Assembly: GCA_039817245.1 (NCBI GenBank)
Contig: JBCBWF010000344.1
Span: 1-5,334 of the forward strand
Length of the DNA: 5,334 bases
DNA from: Thermohalobaculum sp039817245
GTDB taxonomy: Bacteria > Pseudomonadota > Alphaproteobacteria > Rhodobacterales > Rhodobacteraceae
Direction of reading: 5' to 3'
Translations under genes and position numbers: made by a program
Shown here: positions 1 to 5,257 of the stretch, piece by piece
Layout of the letters: each line of letters opens with the position of its first letter
Position numbering within the stretch: position 1 is the stretch's first letter
Notes under the pieces: model-generated
Seen by the model: only the letters and a program-made list of their open reading frames with translations
Databases searched by the model: none
What the model was told of the DNA's origin: nothing

Positions 1-1
1 C

Positions 2-54
2 CCGTGACGGGTTTGGAGGTCGAGAGAGAGGCTCCTGACCGCCCGTCGCGGAGG
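2..54 (+). ncRNA. Structured 5' leader, copy 1 (radC-motif-like candidate), before the DUF932 gene
   Basis: A cis-acting RNA element is inferred from its repeat at 2512-2563 and its pairing potential. The outer stem is GACGGG (6-11) with CCCGTC (42-47). It can be extended at its base by C2-G51, C3-G50, G4-C49 and a U5-G48 wobble. The inner hairpin pairs 18-26 with 32-40, with one A-C mismatch (23/35), around the loop AGAGG (27-31). The linker TTTGGA (12-17) is unpaired. The Shine-Dalgarno GGAGG is at 50-54, seven bases before the ATG, so the basal stem would occupy its first two G. Context and appearance recall the radC RNA motif (RF01754), known upstream of genes for DNA-interacting proteins in mobile elements. 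The family name is from memory; the structure is seen directly. The promoter lies outside the window. Confidence 0.7.
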
Positions 55-61
55 TTTTCTC

Positions 62-1252
62 ATGAATACCCAAATTATCGATGCCGGGCGTGACGCAAGC
101 GGCGGTTACAAGGTTGATGTGTCACGCGGTGAAAACGTGGATCGCGTGTCATCGGAGTGGTTCTCGCGCCCCGATGATGAGCGATACCTGTCACTCGACG
201 ACCTCTTCGCCTCGGTGAAGGCGCGCGCTGAGCAGAGCCGGACGCGCACCGTGGAGAGTGCCGCGATCCGGCTCGAGGCGCATCGCGACGACCCCGAAAA
301 ACTGGGGTTGGTCCTACCCGGGGCCGACGAGCCCATCGCGCCGACGCATTGGAGCTTTGGACAATTGTCGAGCATTGTTGGCGCGCCAGCCGCCTATCTG
401 CGCCAGCTGCCCGCACCGCTTGCAGGCATCAACCTGCAATATGGGCTGACCAACCACCGGGCAGAGCAGATCAAGACCATGGAGGTCGCGAACGGGCGCA
501 CGGAACTGCGTGCCGTCACCGGTCCCGACTATGGGCGCATCTACGACCACGAACTGGTCTCCGCCGTTCAGCGCATCGCGGGCAATGGCACGGGCGACAC
601 CCGCTGGAAGGTGCCAGGCGTCCTCGATTGGTCGACCGGCATCTACAATCCGCGTGTGGACGTCACGAAGGAGACGACGACACTCTATGCCTCGGATCGT
701 GATGTGTTTCTGTTCCTCGTCGATGACCTGAACCCGATCGAGGCGGGGATCCTGCCCGATGGTTCGCCAGACCTCTATTTCCGCGGTTTCTATTGCTGGA
801 ATTCGGAGGTCGGCGCCAAAACGCTGGGCATCGCCAGCTTCCACCTCCGTGCCGTTTGCCAGAACCGTAACCTCTGGGGCGTCGAGGATTTCCAGGAAAT
901 CAAAATCCGTCACTCGAAATATGCCGCTTCCCGTTTCGCGCATGAGGCCACCCCGGCCCTCAAGAATTTCGCCAACTCATCGCCCGCGCCCTTCATCGAC
1001 GGCATCCGCGCGGCGCGCGAGAAGATCGTCGCGCGAACAGACGAGGACCGGTCGGACTTTCTGCGCAAGCGCGGGTTCTCGAAGGCGGAGACGGGGCGGA
1101 TCGTCGAGACGGTCCTGGCCGAGGAAGGCCGCCCGCCCGAGAGCGTCTTTGATTTCGTTCAGGGCATCACAGCCGTTGCGCGCTCGAAGTCACAGCAGGA
1201 TGCGCGGCTGGTGATGGAGGGCAAGGCGAAGGTGTTGTTGGAGAAAGCCTGA
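62..1252 (+). CDS. DUF932 domain-containing protein
   Basis: A 396-residue cytoplasmic protein of the DUF932 family, with no signal peptide or membrane segment seen. The family is common on plasmids, phages and islands, and its biochemical role is not established. Recognisable parts are the ELRAVTGPDYGRIYDHELV block (about 148-166), which resembles the family's RAV..Y..i.h core, and the SEVGAKTLGIASFHLRAVCQNRNLWG region (about 248-273), which matches the family's hallmark 'S.xG..s...f.lr.vC.NR..WG'. A more variable tail follows (about 310-396), rich in charged residues and probably helical. The ATG at 62 is supported by GGAGG at 50-54 and by the leader ending just before it. The same leader precedes the ParB-family gene, so the two are probably controlled together. 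The length looks normal for the island version and there is no frameshift. A role in DNA maintenance or anti-restriction is often guessed for neighbours of this kind, but nothing here proves it. Confidence 0.88.
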   Translation: MNTQIIDAGRDASGGYKVDVSRGENVDRVSSEWFSRPDDERYLSLDDLFASVKARAEQSRTRTVESAAIRLEAHRDDPEKLGLVLPGADEPIAPTHWSFGQLSSIVGAPAAYLRQLPAPLAGINLQYGLTNHRAEQIKTMEVANGRTELRAVTGPDYGRIYDHELVSAVQRIAGNGTGDTRWKVPGVLDWSTGIYNPRVDVTKETTTLYASDRDVFLFLVDDLNPIEAGILPDGSPDLYFRGFYCWNSEVGAKTLGIASFHLRAVCQNRNLWGVEDFQEIKIRHSKYAASRFAHEATPALKNFANSSPAPFIDGIRAAREKIVARTDEDRSDFLRKRGFSKAETGRIVETVLAEEGRPPESVFDFVQGITAVARSKSQQDARLVMEGKAKVLLEKA

Positions 1253-1263
1253 TTGCATATAAT
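1235..1263 (+). promoter_or_regulatory. Possible sigma70-like promoter facing the 3' end of the toxin gene
   Basis: A perfect TATAAT (1258-1263) is preceded at 17 bp by TTGTTG (1235-1240), which matches the -35 consensus in only its first three bases. Nothing on the plus strand downstream needs it until the leader at 2512, so a transcript from here would run antisense to the RES toxin mRNA. The -10 is good and the -35 is poor. The box lies in a small AT-rich gap where such hexamers arise by chance, so confidence is low. Confidence 0.22.
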
Positions 1264-1316
1264 ACACATCAGCATCAACGCCCTATCGGGATAATCTCAA
1301 GTACTGAATGATAGTT

Positions 1317-1340
1317 TCGAGGGGCGTTATAGCCCCTCGA
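1317..1340. terminator. Perfect 9-bp hairpin across the end of the RES toxin gene
   Basis: TCGAGGGGC (1317-1325) and GCCCCTCGA (1332-1340) are perfect inverted arms around the loop GTTATA. The loop holds the toxin's stop codon (TTA at 1327-1329 on this strand, TAA on the minus strand), and one arm encodes its last residues, IEGL. It lies between two converging genes, where a shared terminator is expected. No run of T follows the stem on either strand, so this is not a textbook intrinsic terminator. It could act as a weak terminator or as an mRNA 3'-end stabiliser. Confidence 0.45.
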
Positions 1341-2016
1341 TCGTGAACTCGGGTGCACCTTGCCAGACCAGCTTCCAACTCGCGCCCGGGCGGACATTCT
1401 GGATGATCCCGGGATCGAAGGCCACGAAGCAGCGTCCGCCCGGGTGACGCACGGATGGATAGATCAGCCCACGATACCCTTCTGATCTCAGATCCGCGGC
1501 AAGGCGCTGCCCAGCCGGGTAGCCCCGCTCGGGGACCGGATCGAGCGCCGGATGCGCCTCCCCGTGCAGATCCGGGAAATCCCCGATGAAATCCGCCAGC
1601 AGTTCCACGTAGCGTGCCTCGTCCTCGTAGCGGCCGATGAAGCCCAATTCACGGGTCCGGTGAAACCCAACTTCCTGTGCGCTCGTCAGCATGTCCCAGG
1701 CGCAGTACCACGCGCCGCGCTCGCCGGTGTTGAACCGGTTGCCCGAGGGTCGCGTGTAGGTGAAGGCCGCGTTGATATGGCTCTGCCCGTAGAGGGTCAG
1801 GTCATGGGACCGCCGCGCGAAGGCCAATTCTCGGCGGTCGAGCGCGGGACTGCCCTGCGCTTCGGCGATCAGGCGGGCACTGGTCTCGCTTTCGATTTCG
1901 GCGAGGATCTCCGCCTCAGCGTCGCTATCCACCAGCCCCCGCAGCACTGGGGGCTTATGATGGGTCTCTGAAATCAGCCGAACAAGGGCGCGGTCATTGA
2001 CCGACGTGATCCTCAA
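1327..2016 (-). CDS. res: RES-domain toxin of a RES/Xre toxin-antitoxin system
   Basis: The product is about 229 residues from a TTG start at 2016. RES toxins such as MbcT break down NAD+ and stop growth. The N-terminal 80 or so residues are a family extension. The RES core shows GNRFN (about 92-96, with the family's key Arg), AWYCAW (about 102-107, with Tyr), TSAQEVGFH (about 111-119, with the expected catalytic Glu at about 115) and the C-terminal GYRGLIYPSVRHPGGRCFVAF block (about 180-200), so the catalytic residues look intact. The TTG overlaps the antitoxin's TGA in the tetranucleotide TTGA, an arrangement like the common ATGA overlap, and no good Shine-Dalgarno is seen upstream. Translation is therefore probably coupled to the antitoxin. 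An ORF extension upstream to an ATG at 2142 exists but lies wholly inside the antitoxin gene. Function is by family; the start is inferred. Confidence 0.85.
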   Translation of the reverse strand: MRITSVNDRALVRLISETHHKPPVLRGLVDSDAEAEILAEIESETSARLIAEAQGSPALDRRELAFARRSHDLTLYGQSHINAAFTYTRPSGNRFNTGERGAWYCAWDMLTSAQEVGFHRTRELGFIGRYEDEARYVELLADFIGDFPDLHGEAHPALDPVPERGYPAGQRLAADLRSEGYRGLIYPSVRHPGGRCFVAFDPGIIQNVRPGASWKLVWQGAPEFTIEGL

Positions 2017-2402
2017 ACCCCGCCCCGCAGCGCATCGACATAGCCCCGCACACGCAGGATCTTGGGCAATCCCCCGTCGATCATCGCGTCCACGGGCCGC
2101 GCGCCGTCGAACTCCGGCCCCCGGTTGGGCAGCTTCACCCAATGGCGGGAAATCGGCTCGTTGAAATAAAGCTCGAGCGATTTGTAGAGGCCGATCAGCG
2201 CGCTCAGGCGCAGCATCTGGTCCCGCGTCAGATCCCCCGCAAACCCGGGCTTCTTCGCCCGCTTCCAGGTCGAGTCCGACATATCCGCCAGCGCCGCCGC
2301 CTCGGGCACCGTGAGCGCCCAGGCCTCCGCGATCCGCGCGAAGGCCTTGAGGGCGACGCCCTGCCGATCCGGTGCGGGACGCTCCAGTACAAGGTTTTCC
2401 AT
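2013..2402 (-). CDS. xre: Xre/MbcA/ParS-type antitoxin with toxin-binding domain
   Basis: A 129-residue antitoxin that should bind and neutralise the adjacent RES toxin and repress its own promoter. The N-terminal half is a helix-turn-helix of the Xre-like antitoxin type (about 20-75), with the recognition region around LTVPEAAALADMSDSTWKRA (30-49). The C-terminal part (about 88-128) is the MbcA/ParS/Xre toxin-binding domain, recognised by W..LPNRGPEFDGARPVDAM and the closing GGLPKILRVRGYVDAL segment. The ATG at 2402 has AGGAAGGAG (2412-2420 on the other strand) nine bases upstream, which is a strong site. The gene is first in the operon, the usual RES/Xre order, and the next gene starts inside its stop codon. 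A perfect inverted repeat over the promoter is the likely operator. No truncation or odd residue is seen. Confidence 0.9.
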   Translation of the reverse strand: MENLVLERPAPDRQGVALKAFARIAEAWALTVPEAAALADMSDSTWKRAKKPGFAGDLTRDQMLRLSALIGLYKSLELYFNEPISRHWVKLPNRGPEFDGARPVDAMIDGGLPKILRVRGYVDALRGGV

Positions 2403-2432
2403 GTGTTGGCGCTCCTTCCTAACTTGACTGAT

Positions 2433-2461
2433 AATATAAGATCATATGGACTGCATTGCAA
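2433..2461 (-). promoter_or_regulatory. Promoter of the antitoxin-toxin operon
   Basis: Read on the minus strand, TTGCAA (2456-2461) and TATATT (2433-2438) are separated by exactly 17 bp. They match the sigma70 consensus at four and five of six bases. Transcription would begin near 2426, leaving a 5' UTR of about 24 bases that carries the strong Shine-Dalgarno. The inverted repeat at 2440-2473 covers the spacer and flanks the -35, so repressor binding would block RNA polymerase. Confidence 0.6.
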
Positions 2462-2473
2462 GTCCATATGATC
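2440..2473. promoter_or_regulatory. Perfect 13-bp inverted repeat, likely operator of the toxin-antitoxin operon
   Basis: GATCATATGGACT (2440-2452) and AGTCCATATGATC (2461-2473) are exact inverted copies separated by the eight bases GCATTGCA. Each arm holds its own palindrome CATATG, and the two CATATG centres are 22 bp apart, about two helical turns, so two bound dimers would lie on one DNA face. The -35 sits in and next to the spacer. Position, symmetry and the helix-turn-helix product next door all fit autoregulation by the Xre antitoxin. Binding is inferred, not shown. Confidence 0.65.
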
Positions 2474-2511
2474 CCTTCTGTGCCCCTAGAGTCAGAGGGT
2501 TGCCGGGTTTT

Positions 2512-2564
2512 CCGTGACGGGTTTGGAGGTCGGGAGAGAGGCTCCCGGCTGGCCCGTCCGGAGA
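2512..2564 (+). ncRNA. Structured 5' leader, copy 2 (radC-motif-like candidate), before the ParB-family gene
   Basis: Second copy of the leader found at 2-54; positions 2512-2545 differ from 2-35 at one base. The outer stem is GACGGG (2516-2521) with CCCGTC (2553-2558). At its base C2512, C2513 and G2514 pair with G2561, G2560 and C2559, leaving U2515 bulged. The inner hairpin is a full nine pairs (2528-2536 with 2542-2550, including two G-U wobbles) around the same AGAGG loop. Compared with copy 1, the changes at 2533 and 2546 turn an A-C mismatch and a G-U wobble into G-C pairs, and two others turn U-A and G-C pairs into wobbles, so pairing is maintained. Shine-Dalgarno GGAG is at 2560-2563, eight bases before the ATG. 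No convincing plus-strand promoter was found between 2403 and 2511. Confidence 0.72.
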
Positions 2565-2571
2565 TATCCCG

Positions 2572-4704
2572 ATGACCAAGCAACATAAGATCACCCTCAG
2601 CGCCTCGCGCGACATCCCTTTCAACAAGCTGATGCTCAGCCAGTCGAACGTGCGCCACGTCAAGGCGGGCGTGTCGATCGAGGAACTGGCCGAGGACATC
2701 GCCCGGCGGACGCTGCTCAGTTCGATCACCGTGCGGCCGGTGCTGGACGAAGACGGTGCCGAGACCGGCATGTACACGATCCCCGCCGGCGGGCGGCGGT
2801 TCCGCGCGCTAGAACTGCTCGTGAAGCAAAAGCGCATGAACAAGACAGCACTTGTGCCCTGCATCGTGCGCACCGATGGGCTCGCCGAGGAGGACAGCCT
2901 TGCCGAGAACGTCCAGCGCGCGCCCCTGCACCCGCTCGACCAGTTCCGCGCCTTCCAGGCGATGCGCGAGAAGGGCCGCACCGAGGAGGAGATCGCCGCG
3001 GCCTTCTTCGTCTCGGCCAGCGTGGTCAAGCAGCGGCTGAAGCTCGCCGCCGTCGCGCCCTCGCTGCTCGACGCCTATGCCGAGGAGGAGATGACGCTCG
3101 ACCAGCTCATGGCCTTCACGGTCAACCCCGATCACGGCCGCCAAGAGCAGGTCTGGGAGGCGCTGCAACGGCATTATTCGCGGCAGCCCTACGAGATCCG
3201 CCGCATGCTGACCGAGGGTGCGGTGCGGGCCTCGGACAAGCGGGCGCAGTTCGTCGGGCTTGACGATTACGTCGAGGCCGGGGGCGAGATCCTGCGCGAC
3301 CTGTTCCAGCAGGACGACGGCGGCTGGCTGCAGGATGCCGCCCTGCTCGACGTCATGGTGCGCGAGAAGCTGGCCGAGGAGGCCGAGGCGGTCCGCGCCG
3401 AGGGCTGGAAATGGGTCGAGGTCGATACCGAATTCCCCTATGGGCACACCTTCGGCATGCGCCGCGTCCATGGGGAGGCGGTGCCGATGAGCGACGAGGA
3501 GGAGGCCCGCTACCAGGCGCTGAAGGCCGAATACGACGCGCTCGAGGCCGAGCATGCGGAGGCCGATGAGCTGCCCGACGATGTCGATGCCCGGTTGGGC
3601 GAGATCGAGGAGGCGATGGCGGCACTCGAGGCGCGTCCGATCCGGTTCGAGTCCGAGGATCTGGCGCTGGCCGGGGCCTTCGTCAGCATCGACAGCTCCG
3701 GGCGGCTGCGCGTCGAGCGTGGCTATGTGCGGCCCGAGGATGAGCCTGTGGAAGAGGTGGAGGACCACGGCGATGTCGCGTCCGAAGCGCCGACCATCGA
3801 CGACGCGGATGATCCCATCGCACCCGCCCTCGACGACGAGGAGGAAGAGGATGACGGCCTCAAGCCGCTCTCCGACCGCCTCGTCATGGAACTGACAGCC
3901 CATCGCACCCTGGCGCTGCGCAATGCGCTGGCCCAGGATCCACAGGTCGCCTTCCTCGCGGCCCTGCACGCGATGGTCCTGCGGCTCTTCTATCGCTACG
4001 CCGTCGACAGCTGCGTCGAGATCGAACCGCGCAACGCGGGTTTCGGATCGCAGGTGCCGGGCCTCGGCGATACGGCCTATGCACAGGCCATCGACCAGCG
4101 CCACGAGACCTGGGCGAGCAACCTGCCGAAAGCGCCCGAGGACCTCTGGGAGGCGCTGGCCGAGTTCGACAGCTGCAGCCGCGAGGCGCTCTTCGCCCAT
4201 TGCGTGGCGATGAGCGTGAATGCCGTCCACGACCCATATCAGCGCCGTCCGCGCGCGATTGCGCATGCGGATGTGCTGGCCGGGACCGCCGGGCTCGACA
4301 TGGCCAGGGCGGGCTGGACGGCCACGGGTGACAGCTACCTCGGCCGGGTCACCAAGGCGCGCATCCTCGAGGCCGCGCGCGAGGCGAAGGGTGAAGACGC
4401 TGCTGACCGGATCGCCGGGCTGAAGAAGGCCGAGATGGTGACCGCAGCAGAGGACCTGCTCTCCGGCACCGGCTGGCTGCCGGAACCGCTGCGCACGCCG
4501 CCGCTGCCGGAAGAGGACGCACCGGAGATCGCGTTGATCGACGACGCGGACGGCACCGGCGATGAGTCTTCGGACGACGATCTCGACACCGGCGAAGCGC
4601 AATCGGCGGAAGACGGCGGCGAACCGGCTATCGGAGATTCCGACCCGATGGGCGAAGATGATCCCGTCGCCGGTGACGCCTTCGCCAAGACAGCCGCCGA
4701 GTGA
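2572..4704 (+). CDS. Large ParB/RepB/Spo0J-family protein (710 aa)
   Basis: The N-terminal third is a ParB core: a ParB/Srx-like domain (about 10-118) with the AGGRRFRAL motif (72-80; the usual form is GERR) and the ENVQRAPLHPLDQFRAF box (112-128), then a KorB/ParB helix-turn-helix (about 136-160, RTEEEIAAAFFVSASVVKQR). ParB proteins bind a centromere-like site and slide as CTP-dependent clamps. The rest is not typical of chromosomal ParB, which is about 300 residues: a charged, probably coiled-coil stretch (about 307-355), an acidic low-complexity linker (about 387-428), a second folded region (about 430-640) and a very acidic tail (about 645-710). This long form is familiar from alphaproteobacterial plasmids and islands. 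No ParA gene lies next to it, so a role in segregation is unproven and a regulatory or nucleoprotein role is equally possible. The ATG is supported by GGAG at 2560-2563 and by the leader. A strong terminator follows. Confidence 0.88.
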   Translation: MTKQHKITLSASRDIPFNKLMLSQSNVRHVKAGVSIEELAEDIARRTLLSSITVRPVLDEDGAETGMYTIPAGGRRFRALELLVKQKRMNKTALVPCIVRTDGLAEEDSLAENVQRAPLHPLDQFRAFQAMREKGRTEEEIAAAFFVSASVVKQRLKLAAVAPSLLDAYAEEEMTLDQLMAFTVNPDHGRQEQVWEALQRHYSRQPYEIRRMLTEGAVRASDKRAQFVGLDDYVEAGGEILRDLFQQDDGGWLQDAALLDVMVREKLAEEAEAVRAEGWKWVEVDTEFPYGHTFGMRRVHGEAVPMSDEEEARYQALKAEYDALEAEHAEADELPDDVDARLGEIEEAMAALEARPIRFESEDLALAGAFVSIDSSGRLRVERGYVRPEDEPVEEVEDHGDVASEAPTIDDADDPIAPALDDEEEEDDGLKPLSDRLVMELTAHRTLALRNALAQDPQVAFLAALHAMVLRLFYRYAVDSCVEIEPRNAGFGSQVPGLGDTAYAQAIDQRHETWASNLPKAPEDLWEALAEFDSCSREALFAHCVAMSVNAVHDPYQRRPRAIAHADVLAGTAGLDMARAGWTATGDSYLGRVTKARILEAAREAKGEDAADRIAGLKKAEMVTAAEDLLSGTGWLPEPLRTPPLPEEDAPEIALIDDADGTGDESSDDDLDTGEAQSAEDGGEPAIGDSDPMGEDDPVAGDAFAKTAAE

Positions 4705-4748
4705 CCTACGAGCAGGTCGGAGCTCTTTCCCCCCGAGTTCCGGCAGCC

Positions 4749-4779
4749 GGGGCCCGCCAAAAATGGCGGGCCCCTTTTT
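4749..4779 (+). terminator. Strong intrinsic terminator after the ParB-family gene
   Basis: An 11-bp perfect GC-rich stem (4749-4759 with 4764-4774, GGGGCCCGCCA and TGGCGGGCCCC) closes an AAAA loop and is followed at once by TTTTT (4775-4779). This is a canonical rho-independent terminator for the plus strand. The A run in the loop and the lack of T on the other side make it less effective in the opposite direction. It lies 44 bases after the ParB stop codon and only 25 bases before the next start codon. Confidence 0.93.
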
Positions 4780-4804
4780 CTATCCACGACAGGAGGCACT
4801 AAGC

Positions 4805-5257
4805 ATGCACAGCCCCGCCGCCGACATTGCCCGCCGCCTTGCCGAGGATGCCGAGGCCGTCTGCCGTCACTACCTCACGAACGGCCGCAAGCAAGGCCGC
4901 TACTGGATCGTAGGCGATGTGCAGAATACGCCGGGCCGCAGCCTCTACGTTCGGCTGACCGGTCCGAACTCCGGCCTTGGTGCGGCTGGCAAGTGGACCG
5001 ATTCCGCAACCGGGCAGCATGGGGACCTTCTGGACCTCATCGCCCTGAACATGGGGATCACCACGCTGAGGGACACGCTGGACGAAGCGCGCAGGTTTCT
5101 CAGCCTGCCGCAGACAGACAGGCATCGCGCCGCCAAACCGCCAGCCAGTCGTGGCTCACCTGAGGCGGGGCGGCGGCTCTGGGCCATGGGCCAGCCGATG
5201 TCGGGCACCTTGGCAGAACGCTATCTCGCAGGGCGCGGCCTTGGAATAGCCCCCTGA
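4805..5257 (+). CDS. Toprim/DUF7146-type primase-like protein, truncated by an insertion sequence
   Basis: Only the N-terminal 150 residues remain. They resemble the start of the toprim/DUF7146 proteins that follow ParB-like genes on alphaproteobacterial islands and are thought to act as plasmid or phage-type primases. Visible features are the helical N-terminus (MHSPAADIARRLAEDAEAVC), GRSLYVRLTGP (about 44-54), GKWTDSATGQHGDLLDLIAL (62-81), whose GDLLDLI recalls the GD..DLI element of primase zinc-binding domains, and the SPEAGRRLWAM...GTLAERYLAGRGL segment (about 118-146) that in full-length relatives leads into the toprim part. The toprim catalytic region is missing. The ATG has AGGAGG (4791-4796) eight bases upstream. 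The native frame is lost at about 5254; the TGA stop at 5255-5257 is the first three bases of the inserted element. The remnant is probably non-functional unless the element excises precisely. Family assignment is from memory of the sequence pattern. Confidence 0.8.
   Translation: MHSPAADIARRLAEDAEAVCRHYLTNGRKQGRYWIVGDVQNTPGRSLYVRLTGPNSGLGAAGKWTDSATGQHGDLLDLIALNMGITTLRDTLDEARRFLSLPQTDRHRAAKPPASRGSPEAGRRLWAMGQPMSGTLAERYLAGRGLGIAP

Noticed and set aside
1552..1971. Plus-strand 139-codon frame inside the RES toxin gene
   Set aside because: It is opposite a conserved RES domain and shows no domain or ribosome binding site of its own.
2017..2142. N-terminal extension of the RES toxin to the ATG at 2142
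   Set aside because: It lies wholly within the antitoxin gene, encodes Arg/Ala/Gly-rich sequence without family resemblance, and would make an unusual 130-base overlap. The TTGA overlap at 2013-2016 is a better start.
2424..2450. Plus-strand promoter for the ParB-family gene starting from TTGACT (2424-2429)
   Set aside because: The -35 is good, but no acceptable -10 occurs at 16-18 bp; the bases there read as part of the inverted repeat (ATGGAC). The better reading of this region is the minus-strand promoter.
2809..4602. A 597-codon open frame on the minus strand inside the ParB-family gene
   Set aside because: It is the high-GC shadow of a clearly recognisable ParB frame. Its translation is Arg/Leu/Gly-rich with no recognisable domain, and it has no supporting ribosome binding site that I can see.
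4703..4718. Small hairpin GACCT-ACGAGC-AGGTC at the end of the ParB-family gene
   Set aside because: It has only five pairs and no T run directly after it. The terminator at 4749-4779 is far stronger, and a stem this short is expected by chance.
4562..4804. In-frame upstream extension of the primase-like gene to an ATG at 4562
   Set aside because: It would overlap the end of the ParB-family gene and run through the terminator. The AGGAGG at 4791-4796 clearly supports the ATG at 4805.
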